NCBI GenBank assembly: GCA_049792875.1
Contig: JBARBI010000124.1
Span: forward strand, 7,346-71,345
Length of the DNA: 64,000 nucleotides
Direction: 5' to 3'
Source of the DNA: Sulfotelmatobacter sp049792875
GTDB taxonomy: Bacteria; Acidobacteriota; Terriglobia; Terriglobales; Acidobacteriaceae
The position numbers were made by a program, and so were the translations under genes. The stretch's first letter is position 1, and the number at the start of each line of letters is the position of its first letter. Below are positions 42,474-51,990 of the stretch, in pieces. The notes under the pieces are model-generated. The model worked only from the letters and a program-made list of their open reading frames with translations. It had not been told where the DNA came from and did no database searches.

Positions 42474-43583
42474 TCAGCCTTTCATGACTTTCTGGAACGC
42501 GACCTGGAAGTGCTCCATCTCTTCCTGCGTCCCCACCGTGATGCGAACACACGTGGGCATCACCGGCCAGACGCGACCAATCAGTACGTTCTCCTTCGCC
42601 ATTGCGTCCCGCACTTCCTTGCCTGGTCGCTTGGTGTCGAGCAGAAAACAGTTGGACTCGGAAGGAATGTAGGCATATCCGTTGCGATCCAGCCACTGAA
42701 ACGTCTGCTGACGAATGCTGGCATTAATGCGCTTGCGCTCCGGGACCAGTGCCGGATCCTTCAGGCTGGCCGCGGCCGCCACGACCGCGGTAACCGGCAT
42801 GAAGTTCCACCCGGAACGGTCCAAGATCTTTTCCAGAAGGTCCGGACGGGCGACGGCAAAGCCGCACCGCAGGCCGGCCATGCCGTAGGTTTTGGAGAAG
42901 GTACGCAGCACGACCACATCCTTGCCCCCCTTGACCAGATCGAGCGTGGACGTGCCGTCGGAAAAATGGATGTAGGCTTCGTCGACCATCACCACCGAGC
43001 CCTTGGGTTTGTTCTCGACGAGGTACTCTACGTCGGCGTGCGGCGTGAGCGTGCCGGTTGGATTATTGGGCGAGCAGACGTAGAACAGTCCTGCGTCGGG
43101 CGCGGCCGCGATCATGGCCTTGACGTCGTGCGCATAGGTCTTGGTGAGTGGCACCTTGACGACCCGAGCCCCGGCACTTTCGGCGGCGAACATGCCAGCT
43201 TCGTAACCGGGGTCGGCGGTGACATAGCTTTTCTGCGGCGAAGAGAAGGCGACCACCCCGAAACGAAGCGGAGGAGTGGAACCGGGGAACGCGCGGACAT
43301 AGTCCGGGTTCAGGCCTTCGAGTTGGGCAAACGTGCTGACCAGATCGTCGGTGAGATCGTCAGCATAGCGGCCGCCCTGCGGAATGATGGCCGAGAGCGC
43401 GTTGCGCGCAGCCTGGCAGGGACCGAGTGGATTCTCGTTCGCATCGATCAGCACCGCATCCTTGGCGTGCGGCTTGCGCCGTGCTGCGGCAGCCAGCATG
43501 GGCTCGTTCACGACATGGAAAGCAGCCGCCGCAGACGCAGCCGCCGACAGATGCAGAAACGAACGCCGGGAGAATCGGGGCAT
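42474..43583 (-). CDS. TAT-exported HisC-like aminotransferase
   Basis: Fold-type I PLP enzyme of 369 residues resembling histidinol-phosphate aminotransferase: ANENPLGPCQAARNA, VCSPNNPTGTL, VDEAYIHF, PLP Lys in RTFSKTYGMAGLRCGFAVA, and CVRITVGTQEEME. The N-terminus MPRFSRRSFLHLSAAASAAAA has an RRSFL twin-arginine signal, so it should fold with PLP in the cytoplasm and then be exported. Its location argues against a role in histidine synthesis. The target is probably a periplasmic amino donor or cell-wall compound (inference). Confidence 0.87.
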   Translation of the reverse strand: MPRFSRRSFLHLSAAASAAAAFHVVNEPMLAAAARRKPHAKDAVLIDANENPLGPCQAARNALSAIIPQGGRYADDLTDDLVSTFAQLEGLNPDYVRAFPGSTPPLRFGVVAFSSPQKSYVTADPGYEAGMFAAESAGARVVKVPLTKTYAHDVKAMIAAAPDAGLFYVCSPNNPTGTLTPHADVEYLVENKPKGSVVMVDEAYIHFSDGTSTLDLVKGGKDVVVLRTFSKTYGMAGLRCGFAVARPDLLEKILDRSGWNFMPVTAVVAAAASLKDPALVPERKRINASIRQQTFQWLDRNGYAYIPSESNCFLLDTKRPGKEVRDAMAKENVLIGRVWPVMPTCVRITVGTQEEMEHFQVAFQKVMKG

Positions 43584-43737
43584 AGCAACCTCCGGAACGG
43601 AAGTGTATCAGGAAGTTTGTGTGTTTACGTGGAGCGGGCATGACCTTGCTCCTGATTTGTAGGGGCTGCGCTTGTGGATGCGTCACGGGAAGAGAATCAA
43701 ACCCTGCGGGCGAGGGCGCCCGCGCCACATGGTCGGG

Positions 43738-44805
43738 TTACTCCTGGCGATGCCCCGCATAATATCCGGCACGGGACTGGATTTTGTAGCTCTGTTTGCA
43801 CTTGATCTCGAGCTTGCGGTAGCTGCCATCTTGCTTGGTGTTCGTCGGGGTATAGCCAATGTTGTACTGGCTGCGCAGCTCGGCAGCGATCTGGTCAAAG
43901 GCTTCCTTGAGCTTGTCGAACTTGTTGCCTACGTTGATCACGCGCCCGCCGGTTTGCTCGGTGAGCTTGCGCATATCCGATTCGCCGTAATAGCCCATTC
44001 CACCGTAGAATCCGCGGTCCGCGCAGAGCAGCACGTAGACGATGGCGTCCGCCTTCTGCGCGGCTTCAACGGCGTCCTGTATTTTCAGCCGGCTGCCCTC
44101 GTCCTGGCCATCGGTAAGCAGGATCATCGCCTTGCGTCCGACTTCCTTCGCCAGCATGTCGTGGGCAGAAAGATAAACCGCATCGTAGAGCAGCGTGCCG
44201 GGCGAATTTCCTCGCTGCGGCACCGGACCGCCTCCCATTCCGGGGATGCTCCCGCTGCTGTAATCTACGTTGACCTTCGCTTTGTTCAGCGCAGCCTGCA
44301 GACGGTGAACGTCTCTCGTGAAGTCCTGCAGCAGGTCTACCGTGATATCGAAGCTGATCACGAAGGCTTCATCTTTGTCCGTCAGAATCTGGTGCAGGAA
44401 TGCGCCGCCCACTTCTTTTTCCATATCGATGACATTGCGCTGGCTGCCGCTGGCATCAATCATGATCCCCAGCGTCAGCGGGAGATTCGATTCGGCGGTG
44501 AAATATTTGACGGTCTGCGGCTGGCCATCTTCCTTCACTTCAAAATCGTCCTTGGTGAGATTGGGAATGAGCGCGCCGTGCTTGTCCTTGACATTGAAGA
44601 AAAGCTGCACCACGTTGACATTCACTTTCAAGGTCTCGGTGGGCTGCTGCGAGTCGTCGGATTTCTGGCCAGAAGCCGATTGCTGGCTGGAAAGGGATTG
44701 CGACGCAGAGGGCGGCTGGGCCATCATGAAGGGGGCTGCCAGGGACAGGGCAACCAGGGCCATCCCGGCCAGAATGCGGCGCTGCGAAACTGGAAACTTA
44801 GGCAT
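43738..44805 (-). CDS. VWFA-related domain protein 4
   Basis: A 355-residue secreted VWFA protein: signal RRILAGMALVALSLAAPFMMAQ, Ser/Gln-rich spacer, VNVVQLFFNVKDKHGALI, DDFEVKEDGQPQTV, and an A-domain with intact MIDAS (GIMIDASGSQRN, GTLLYDAVYL, ILLTDGQDEGS). C-terminal SQYNIGYTPTNTKQDGSY and RAGYYAG complete the family pattern. Of the five paralogues here it has the best-preserved metal site. Divergent from paralogue 5. Confidence 0.85.
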   Translation of the reverse strand: MPKFPVSQRRILAGMALVALSLAAPFMMAQPPSASQSLSSQQSASGQKSDDSQQPTETLKVNVNVVQLFFNVKDKHGALIPNLTKDDFEVKEDGQPQTVKYFTAESNLPLTLGIMIDASGSQRNVIDMEKEVGGAFLHQILTDKDEAFVISFDITVDLLQDFTRDVHRLQAALNKAKVNVDYSSGSIPGMGGGPVPQRGNSPGTLLYDAVYLSAHDMLAKEVGRKAMILLTDGQDEGSRLKIQDAVEAAQKADAIVYVLLCADRGFYGGMGYYGESDMRKLTEQTGGRVINVGNKFDKLKEAFDQIAAELRSQYNIGYTPTNTKQDGSYRKLEIKCKQSYKIQSRAGYYAGHRQE

Positions 44806-44931
44806 TCAAGACTCTCTCGCGTTTCTTCGGTAAGTGGTAGTCTAACCCTATAGGCTTGGATGCACCAAACCGGCTGGCTTGGGCATCTTAAGAAATGGGA
44901 AAGTGGGATTTCTTAGAAGACGAGGAAGGCC

Positions 44932-46290
44932 ATGGCGCCAGTCAACGTTTGTGCACGATGGCGGAGCCCCTGGGGAAACGCGCTGGCGGCTCTAACGATA
45001 GTGGTGGCTCTGGCGACCCCGGCCCCGCAAGCCCAGTCCGGCGCAGGCCAAACACAGTCCCCGCCTCCCGCCAATTCCCACCCCGCGCAAGACATCCCTG
45101 ACGCCCCCTCCACCGTCCAACCACCACCTCCGAAGCCTGCCCTTCCGGCCGCCCTTCCACCCGACGCGGGCAGAGGCACAATCCCGATCCCGTTCCCGGG
45201 CGACACCCCCCAGCAACCGGGTCAGGACCAGCAGGCTCCGCCTCCCATGCCTCCAGTGGAGACGATTGCCCCGGGCAGCCCGCCGAGAAACCAGATCAAC
45301 CCCCAAGACGATCTCTACAAATTGGTGGTGCCCGTAAGCTTCGTGCAGATCCCCGTCACCGTGAAGTATTCCGACGGGCGCCCGGTCGAAGGTCTGCTGG
45401 CCAAGGATTTTTCCGTCCTCGAAAACGGTAAGCCGCAGACCCTGACCTACTTCACTAGCGATCCCTTTGAGCTTTCGGTAGCGATCGTGCTCGACATCGG
45501 CATGCCCGACGTAGAGGTGCAGAAGATGAACCAGACCTACTCTTCCCTGGTCGGAGCCTTCAGCCCCTACGACGAGTTTGCCCTCTATACCTACAGCAGC
45601 ACCGTTAGCCAGATGACCGACTTCAGCGGGAAGGCAACGAAGCTCACCGCCGCGCTCAATCAGATGAAATTGGTGCGCGGGAACAACAATGGCCCGCCGA
45701 TCCTGGACGGCCCGCTGGCCATGGGTCCCATGGTCAACGGATATCCCGTCGGCGGCCCGCCCGTGCAGCCTGTCAATACTCCGCCCAGGGAAGCGCACGT
45801 TTTGAATGACGCCATTCTGCGTGCTGCCCTCGATCTGAGCAAGCGCGAGCGCACCCGCCGGAAAGTCATCTTCGTCATCAGCAATGGCCGAGAGTTGGGC
45901 AGCAAGGCCAGCTATAGAGACGTTCTGCACTTGCTTGAGACCCAAGGCATCCAGGTAAAAGCGGTTGTGGTCGGCAGCGGGGCCTTGCCCCTTTACCGCC
46001 AAATCGACAAGCTCCACCTGAAAGATCAAGGCTACAGCAACATCCTTCCCAAGTACTCCTCGGCTACCGGAGGGGGGCAAGTCTTCAGCGAACTCTCGCG
46101 CAATGCGATGGAAGAAGCCTATGCGCAGATCACCTCCGAGGCGAGAAATCAATACACGCTGGGATATATCCCGAAGGCCGCAGGCGGTGCATCGGCCTAC
46201 CGCGACATTGAGGTCCGGGTGTCTGGCCATGGGAAGGAGCTTAAGATCTACACCAAGGCCGGGTATTATCCGATTCCATCGGCCCATTAG
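44932..46290 (+). CDS. VWFA-related domain protein 5
   Basis: A 452-residue secreted VWFA protein. A leader (about 15-38) and a long Pro/Gln-rich linker (about 40-125) precede the domain VVPVSFVQIPVTVKYSDGRP, KDFSVLENGKPQTLTYF. MIDAS is degenerate (AIVLDIGMPDVE). The end reads NQYTLGYIPKAAGGASAY and KAGYYPIP. An insertion with a Gly/Pro-rich loop (GPPILDGPLAMGPMVNGYPV) lies in the A-domain. Divergent from paralogue 4 and followed by mglA. Confidence 0.85.
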   Translation: MAPVNVCARWRSPWGNALAALTIVVALATPAPQAQSGAGQTQSPPPANSHPAQDIPDAPSTVQPPPPKPALPAALPPDAGRGTIPIPFPGDTPQQPGQDQQAPPPMPPVETIAPGSPPRNQINPQDDLYKLVVPVSFVQIPVTVKYSDGRPVEGLLAKDFSVLENGKPQTLTYFTSDPFELSVAIVLDIGMPDVEVQKMNQTYSSLVGAFSPYDEFALYTYSSTVSQMTDFSGKATKLTAALNQMKLVRGNNNGPPILDGPLAMGPMVNGYPVGGPPVQPVNTPPREAHVLNDAILRAALDLSKRERTRRKVIFVISNGRELGSKASYRDVLHLLETQGIQVKAVVVGSGALPLYRQIDKLHLKDQGYSNILPKYSSATGGGQVFSELSRNAMEEAYAQITSEARNQYTLGYIPKAAGGASAYRDIEVRVSGHGKELKIYTKAGYYPIPSAH

Positions 46291-46450
46291 GGGGCCGAAA
46301 TTTGCGTAATTCGAGGCTGATTTGCCCCCGGGGTCACCTGAGTAACCTGCGTCCGGTACCTCCCGTATGATATAAAGACCGCGAGCCTCCATAAGGGACA
46401 TAAGTGTGCGCGGCAGCCCCCTGAGGGTATGCCCGCATTTGAGGAAAGCC

Positions 46451-47038
46451 TTGAGTTTCATCAACTTCGCAGCCCGAGAGATCAATTGTAAGATCGTGTA
46501 CTATGGCGCCGGTTTAGGCGGCAAGACCACGAACTTGCAGGTGATCTACCAGAAAACTGCGGACCAGCAGAAGGGCAAGATGATCTCGCTGGCCACCGAG
46601 ACGGAGCGAACTTTGTTCTTCGACTTTCTCCCGCTCGACCTCGGATCGGTGCGCGGTTTCAAGACACGCATCCACCTCTACACCGTGCCCGGCCAGGTCT
46701 TTTACGATGCCAGCCGCAAGCTGATTCTGCGCGGCGTGGACGGCATCGTGTTTGTCGCCGACTCCCAAGAGCAGCGCATGGACGCCAACGTCGAGGCGCT
46801 CGAAAACCTGATGTCCAACCTGAAAGAGCACGGCTACGACTTCAACAAGATTCCCTACGTACTCCAGTTGAACAAGCGCGACCTTCCGAACATTCTCCCC
46901 GTCGATCTGCTCGCCACCGAACTGCGCAAGAAAAATGAAGCCATCGTCGAAGCGGTCGCCTTCCAAGGCGTCGGCGTCTTCGAAACCCTGAAAGAAATCG
47001 CCAAGCAGGTGCTGACGGAATTGAAAGCCGGCGGGTAG
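46451..47038 (+). CDS. mglA: MglA-like small GTPase
   Basis: Ras-like GTPase of 195 residues: MSFINFAAREINCKIVYYG, P-loop GAGLGGKTTN, switch region TLFFDFLPLDLG, YTVPGQVFYDASRKLILRGV and QLNKRDLP (NKxD). MglA sets cell polarity and drives gliding or type IV pilus switching in Myxococcus; similar proteins are widespread. TTG 46451 follows GAGGAA and gives the family start; GTG 46406 would add 15 unlikely residues. No MglB/Roadblock partner is adjacent. Confidence 0.93.
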   Translation: MSFINFAAREINCKIVYYGAGLGGKTTNLQVIYQKTADQQKGKMISLATETERTLFFDFLPLDLGSVRGFKTRIHLYTVPGQVFYDASRKLILRGVDGIVFVADSQEQRMDANVEALENLMSNLKEHGYDFNKIPYVLQLNKRDLPNILPVDLLATELRKKNEAIVEAVAFQGVGVFETLKEIAKQVLTELKAGG

Positions 47039-47375
47039 AAGAGCCGTTCTCAGCGGAGCTTCACTTCGCGGGTGTCCCATTTCTCGCGCTTTCTTTGCGC
47101 GAGAAGTGGGGCTTTTCCCTCGCACCGCCACGCCACAGTAGCGACGCATCTTGCCGGCTGTCGCGAGGGCGCCTCGCCCTCGGTCGCTCGAGCACTCAAT
47201 TCTAAAGAGTGTCTTGCGAGAATTCCCAGCCGAGTCGAAAGCGAGGCTTTTCATCGAGTTCTTCATCCCCCGCGCTCTCCGAATCCGCGAAATTCCGTCT
47301 AACGTCGAAGCACGCACCCTCATGCCTGATCTACAATGGCTGTCCGCCCATTCCGCCATCATCTGGAGAGAATTC
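47039..47375. other. Repeat-filled gap before the M13 peptidase gene
   Basis: 337 bases without a gene. It holds an inverted family A palindrome (47072-47115) and a GCGAGGGCGCCTCGCCCTCG hairpin (47163-47182). The reading frame of the M13 gene is open across this region, but the repeat content and the downstream signal peptide show it is not coding. Confidence 0.6.
47072..47115 (-). repeat. Family A palindrome (inverted copy)
   Basis: TCCCATTTCTCGCGC and GCGCGAGAAGTGGGG arms around TTTCTTT, the reverse orientation of the pheT unit with one extra stem pair. Intergenic. Confidence 0.8.
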
Positions 47376-49418
47376 ATGCACCCCTTGCGAGGTCTTTTGC
47401 AAGCCCTGCTCGCTCTATTGTTGTCTTTGGCGCCCTTCGCCCGGTCCCAGACCTCTTCCCTGCACGGCATCGACCTCACCGATCTCGATCGGAAAGCCGA
47501 TCCTTGCACAGACTTCTTCCAATTCGCTAACGGCACGTGGCGGGCGAACAATCCCATTCCCGCGTCGATGACCCGATGGAGCAAACGCTGGCAGGCCGGA
47601 GAATCCTCAAAGGACAAGCTACGCGACATTCTGGCGGCCGCTTCCGCCGATAAGAACGCGCCCAAGGGCAGCACCGAACAGATCATCGGCGATTACTACG
47701 GCGCCTGCATGGACGAGTCCCGCGTGAACGCCCTCGGCATGGACCCGATCAAACCGTGGTTCGCTCAAATTGACGCGGCCCGCGACGTCGCCGCTCTGCA
47801 GCAGGTGATTGCAGAGTTGCACGACATTGTGGTGACTGCCCCCTTCGCCCTCTCCAGCCAGCAGGATCCACACAAGCCCTCTTGGGTGCTGGCCGACGTG
47901 GGTGCCAGCGGACTGAGCCTCCCCGATCGCGACTACTATCTGAAACCCGAAGCACGCTTCAAGGAAGCCCGCGAAAAATACCTGGAACACGTCACCGCAA
48001 TGTTCAAGCTCGCTGGGTGGGACCAGAAGTCCGCCGCGGCCGCGGCCCAGACCATCATGGGCATGGAAACAAAACTAGCCGAGGCCTCGCTCGATAACGT
48101 TGCCCTGCGCGATCCCGTGGCTACCGATCACAACACCACCTTTGCCCAACTGCAGGCGCTGGCTCCGCATTATGACTGGGTCGGCTACTTCAAGCACCGG
48201 CAACTGCCAACCGACGTAGATATAAACGTCGACCAGCCCAAGTTTATGCGGGAAGTCGACCGCCAGATGCAGCAGACGCCGCTGGCCGACTGGAAGGTGT
48301 ATTTGAAGTGGCAATTGCTGAATTCGGTCGCAAATTCGCTCTCCGCACCGTTCGTGGAACAGGACTTCGCCTTCAATGGCAAGTACCTGAGCGGCACAAC
48401 TGAGATGAAGCCGCGCTGGAAACGCTGTGTCGAATCCACCGATCAGTTACTCGGCGAGGCGCTGGGCCAGAAATATGTAGAGAAATACTTCCCGCCCCAG
48501 GCCAAAACCCGCATGCAAGAGATGGTGCGCAACCTGCTCGCGGCGATGCGCGACGATATCCTGACTCGACCTTGGATGAGTGACGACACCAAAGAAAAAG
48601 CGATGGCGAAGATCGCCACTTTCAATCCCAAGATCGGATATCCCGACAAGTGGAAGGACTACAGCCACGTCGAGATCCGCCGCGACGCTTACTTCGACAA
48701 CATGATCGCCGGAAGAAAGTTCGTCGAAGAGGACGATCGTGCCACGATCGGCAAGACCGTTGACCGCGGCCGCTGGCAAATGACACCGCCCACCTCCGAC
48801 GCTTATTACAACCCGCTGCTCAACGAAATCGTCTTCCCCGCCGGCATCCTGCAGCCTCCGGCCTTCGATATGAATGCCGTGGATGCGGTGAACTACGGTG
48901 CCATCGGCGTCGTCATCGGGCACGAAATCTCCCACGGTTTCGACGATGAAGGCGCCCAGTACGACTATCTCGGCCGCCTGCGCAACTGGTGGACTGAAGC
49001 CGACCTGAAGAACTTCCAGGAACGTGCCGCTTGCGTGGCCGATCAGTTCGATCACTACTACATCGAGAAAGACATCCACCACAACGGCAAACTCGTTCTC
49101 GGCGAAAGCATCGGCGACCTGGGCGGAGCTAAAATCGGCTACCTCGCCTATCGGAAATCGCTCGAGGGTAAGCCGCGCCCGGCGGACATTGACGGCTTCG
49201 ACCCCGAACAACAGTTCTTCATCGCTTGGGGACAGTTCCGCGGCGATGAAATCCGCCCCGAAGCACAGCGCCTGATGGTGCAGGGCGATCCTCACCCGAT
49301 CGCCAAATACCGCGTCATCGGACCCCTATCGAACCTGCCGGAGTTCCAGAAGGCGTGGAGTTGCAAGCCGGATGCGGCGATGGTTCGGCCGGAAGGCAAG
49401 CGGTGCGACGTCTGGTGA
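47376..49418 (+). CDS. M13 family zinc metalloendopeptidase
   Basis: Neprilysin/PepO-type peptidase of 680 residues. It has signal MHPLRGLLQALLALLLSLAP, the M13 N-terminal domain (DPCTDFFQFANGTW), zinc motif GHEISHGFDDEGAQYD, the second zinc ligand ESIGDLGG, substrate-binding NAYYNP-like SDAYYNPLLNEIVFPAGIL, and the conserved C-terminus KRCDVW. It degrades peptides in the periplasm. ATG 47376 follows TGGAGAG and places the signal first. Full length, no lesion seen. Confidence 0.94.
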   Translation: MHPLRGLLQALLALLLSLAPFARSQTSSLHGIDLTDLDRKADPCTDFFQFANGTWRANNPIPASMTRWSKRWQAGESSKDKLRDILAAASADKNAPKGSTEQIIGDYYGACMDESRVNALGMDPIKPWFAQIDAARDVAALQQVIAELHDIVVTAPFALSSQQDPHKPSWVLADVGASGLSLPDRDYYLKPEARFKEAREKYLEHVTAMFKLAGWDQKSAAAAAQTIMGMETKLAEASLDNVALRDPVATDHNTTFAQLQALAPHYDWVGYFKHRQLPTDVDINVDQPKFMREVDRQMQQTPLADWKVYLKWQLLNSVANSLSAPFVEQDFAFNGKYLSGTTEMKPRWKRCVESTDQLLGEALGQKYVEKYFPPQAKTRMQEMVRNLLAAMRDDILTRPWMSDDTKEKAMAKIATFNPKIGYPDKWKDYSHVEIRRDAYFDNMIAGRKFVEEDDRATIGKTVDRGRWQMTPPTSDAYYNPLLNEIVFPAGILQPPAFDMNAVDAVNYGAIGVVIGHEISHGFDDEGAQYDYLGRLRNWWTEADLKNFQERAACVADQFDHYYIEKDIHHNGKLVLGESIGDLGGAKIGYLAYRKSLEGKPRPADIDGFDPEQQFFIAWGQFRGDEIRPEAQRLMVQGDPHPIAKYRVIGPLSNLPEFQKAWSCKPDAAMVRPEGKRCDVW

Positions 49419-49440
49419 ACTGACTGCGACCGTACTCATA

Positions 49441-49485
49441 GCGCCGGCATCCTGCCGGCTGACCGGGAGCGTCTCGCCCCCGGTG
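49441..49485. repeat. Family E double palindrome
   Basis: GCCGGCATCCTGCCGGC (49443-49459) followed by ACCGGGAGCGTCTCGCCCCC and GGT. Two short hairpins in tandem. A similar pair (TTGCCGGCTGTCGCGAGGGC and following) begins at 47151. Confidence 0.6.
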
Positions 49486-49633
49486 AAACGCCGTTGCACA
49501 TCGTTCGATCCCTCCGGCCAAACGTCATTACCAACGTAAGCCCGCTCCGCCGTTTTCTGCTGCCCCTCCGCTTCCCCGTTCGCTAGCCTGATCACAGGGA
49601 GGCGTGTACTAGCCTGCCCGCGGACTCCCATCG

Positions 49634-50800
49634 GTGACACTTTCTGCCCTTATCCTCCGCTCGTCTGACCCGACCGGACTCCTGCTCTGGTGCGGCGTCG
49701 GCTTCTTCGCCGGCATCGGCCTTTTCGTCTACGGATTTCGCCTGCTGCAGCGCCGCCGCCTGATCCTCGATACCCCGTTCTCAAAGATCCGCAGCGCTTC
49801 GATCGGCATGGTCGAAGTCAGTGGCCTGGCCGCTGGCCCTTACACCATGGTCGCGCCCATCACCGCGCGTCCTTGCTATTACTACCGCACGCTAGTCTGG
49901 GAATGGAAACAGCACGGCAAGAACAAAAACTGGGTCAAGATCGCCGCCGAATGCATGCACGTGCCCTTCTTCATCGACGACAACACCGGACGCCTGCTGG
50001 TCGATCCGCGCGGCGCCGATCTCGACCTGCACCAGGACTTCCAACAGGAATTCTGCGACTCGTTCTTCACTACGAAGGATCCCGCGCCGGACAACGTCCG
50101 CAGCTTTCTGGCGCGTCACGGCGTTGTCACGAGCAACAAAATCAAGGTGGAAGAGTACTGCATCAAGCCCAAGAATTCGCTCTTCATTCTGGGCACCCTG
50201 GGTGAGAATCCGGGGCTCGAAATCACCGCCCAGCCGGTGCGCGACACTGAACCAATCAACTCATTCTCAACCCACGGTTTCTCGCTGTCGTTCAACTCTG
50301 TTTTTTCCACCGGCGGCGCCGAGGGGGATTCCGGGGTCGGCGCAATGACCCAGAGGTTCGCCATCCAGTCTGGCGCTCCTCGACATGAAGTCATCCGCCT
50401 GTCTTCTGAATCCGCCTCGGAGAAAACCTCAGACATGACCCAGCAGCAAAAAATCGCCGCCGCCCTGCTGAAGGCGGGAATTTCGAACCCGGAAGCGTGG
50501 GCGGCAGCGGGCATGCCCACTCCCGGCGGCGTGCAGGTCCTTGCCGACCCGGCAACCGCCACGCCGCGCGAAAACACCAACGAAGACGCCGGTTCCGCAG
50601 CTCAGACCAATGCTTTCGATGCCCATCCGCCAGTCGTGCTCATGCAGGGTGCCAATCACAAAACATTCCTGATTTCATGGCGCAGCCAGCAGGAAGTCGC
50701 CCGCTCCCTGGGCTGGAAATGCACTCTGATGATCTGGGGCGGCCCCGTGCTCGCCCTGCTCAGCCTCTACGTCTTCCTGGGCATTGAGCATCTGTTGTAG
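49634..50800 (+). CDS. GIDE/MULAN-like membrane protein
   Basis: A 388-residue protein with an N-terminal membrane helix (GLLLWCGVGFFAGIGLFVYG) and a C-terminal one (TLMIWGGPVLALLSLYVFLG). Between them is a GIDE domain: IGMVEVSGLAAGPYTMVAPI, RPCYYYRTLVWEWK and FIDDNTGRLLVDPRGAD. GIDE is the substrate-side domain of the mitochondrial E3 ligase MUL1; bacterial versions lack the RING finger, as here, and have no proven role. Residues about 215-330 are an unrecognised insertion. GTG start at 49634. Confidence 0.75.
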   Translation: MTLSALILRSSDPTGLLLWCGVGFFAGIGLFVYGFRLLQRRRLILDTPFSKIRSASIGMVEVSGLAAGPYTMVAPITARPCYYYRTLVWEWKQHGKNKNWVKIAAECMHVPFFIDDNTGRLLVDPRGADLDLHQDFQQEFCDSFFTTKDPAPDNVRSFLARHGVVTSNKIKVEEYCIKPKNSLFILGTLGENPGLEITAQPVRDTEPINSFSTHGFSLSFNSVFSTGGAEGDSGVGAMTQRFAIQSGAPRHEVIRLSSESASEKTSDMTQQQKIAAALLKAGISNPEAWAAAGMPTPGGVQVLADPATATPRENTNEDAGSAAQTNAFDAHPPVVLMQGANHKTFLISWRSQQEVARSLGWKCTLMIWGGPVLALLSLYVFLGIEHLL

Positions 50801-50930
50801 CTCATGTGGCTCGGGCGCTCTCGCCCGCGATTTCAGCATGCATCTGCAGTGCTCTCCACGCACCACGCTTCTAACCCTATCCACGCCAATCCGGCACAGT
50901 CCAACTCCGCGCCTCTAGTACAATCAACCC

Positions 50931-51707
50931 GTGAGTGACGCAGTCCGCATCGGAATCCTAGGTGACTTCAATGCCGATTTCCGCTCGCATAACGCCACCA
51001 ACGACGCCCTCCAGCACGCCGCCCGCAAACTCAACATGAAGGTCGAGTCCGAGTGGCTCCCCACCCCGTCGCTCACCGCACCCGGTGCGGAAAAGAAGCT
51101 GGAAACGTTCGACGGCCTGTGGGCCGCTCCCGGCAGTCCCTACAAGAGTTTTGACGGCATGCTCAACGGGATCGAGTTCGCCCGCCGCCGTGATTGGCCC
51201 TTCCTCGGCACCTGCGGCGGATTCCAATATGCCTTCATAGAATTCGCCCGCAATGTTCTCCACATCGCGGACGCCGACAGCGCCGAAAATAATTCTGGCT
51301 CGAAGAACATCATCATTTATCCCGTGGCCTGTCCCATGCCCGACCGCCAGGACAAATCCCTAAAGCTTTCCGGACCTGTCCCCGACATTCGCCTGCGCCC
51401 CGGTTCGTACCTGCAGTCCTTTTACGGCAAAGCCAAGGAAACCGCTACCGAGGAATTCTTCTGTAACTTCGAAATCAATCCTGACTTTGAATGGGCCGCC
51501 ATGGAAGCCGGGTTCCCCGTAGTTGCCCGCGGCGCCCAGGGCGAGATCCGTGCCATCGAATCCCCCACGCACCGCTTCTTCCTGGCCACACTGTTCCAGC
51601 CGCAGCTATCGTCCACGGAAAAGAAGCCGCACCCCATCGTGCTGGCCTTCGTGCAAGCCGCCGCCGACTGGGGTAAGAAAAAACTCGACGACAGCGTTCT
51701 CGAATAG
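50931..51707 (+). CDS. CTP-synthase-like class I glutamine amidotransferase
   Basis: A 258-residue stand-alone GATase related to the C-terminal half of CTP synthase. VRIGILGDFNADFRSH leads to FLGTCGGFQYAFIEFARN, with nucleophile Cys encoded by TGC. Related proteins are annotated as CTP synthase C-terminal (seleno)proteins; this one uses Cys. The His/Glu dyad (SPTHRFFLATLFQPQ) is present. No synthetase domain is adjacent, so the ammonia acceptor is unknown. GTG start. Confidence 0.85.
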   Translation: MSDAVRIGILGDFNADFRSHNATNDALQHAARKLNMKVESEWLPTPSLTAPGAEKKLETFDGLWAAPGSPYKSFDGMLNGIEFARRRDWPFLGTCGGFQYAFIEFARNVLHIADADSAENNSGSKNIIIYPVACPMPDRQDKSLKLSGPVPDIRLRPGSYLQSFYGKAKETATEEFFCNFEINPDFEWAAMEAGFPVVARGAQGEIRAIESPTHRFFLATLFQPQLSSTEKKPHPIVLAFVQAAADWGKKKLDDSVLE

Positions 51708-51712
51708 TTCAT

Positions 51713-51736
51713 GTGGGACGGACACTCCTGTCCGTC
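51713..51736. repeat. Family D palindrome
   Basis: GTGGGACGGACACTCCTGTCCGTC, a short stem GACGGACA/TGTCCGTC-like, right after the GATase stop codon. One of at least nine family D units in the window. Confidence 0.5.
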
Positions 51737-51772
51737 AACTCTCCCCACCAGATCGGGAGCTTGGGAGCTCCC

Positions 51773-51813
51773 GGGTGCCCCATTTCTCGCGCTCTTCGCG
51801 AGAAGTGGGGAAT
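51773..51813 (-). repeat. Family A palindrome (inverted copy)
   Basis: TGCCCCATTTCTCGCG and CGCGAGAAGTGGGG arms around CTCTT. Intergenic, reverse orientation relative to the pheT copy. It lies within a long open frame whose coding part begins only later (51991). Confidence 0.8.
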
Positions 51814-51990
51814 TCGAAGCGGCGCAAGCCTGCAGCCAACTCCAAGGTCACCCCGGTTACCAAAGTCCCTGCCCCGCACACGTTACCCGCCCCGCACCAA
51901 CCGCATCTAGAGCCCCCGTCCCCCTCCCGATATTCTCTTCGAGATCGTTACTCGTTCTCGAAACCGCGTCCGCAGGAGCCACACGCATCC

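Noticed and set aside
51200..51240. Possible selenocysteine in the CTP-synthase-like GATase.
   Set aside because: The nucleophile codon in GTCGG is TGC, a normal Cys; no in-frame TGA.
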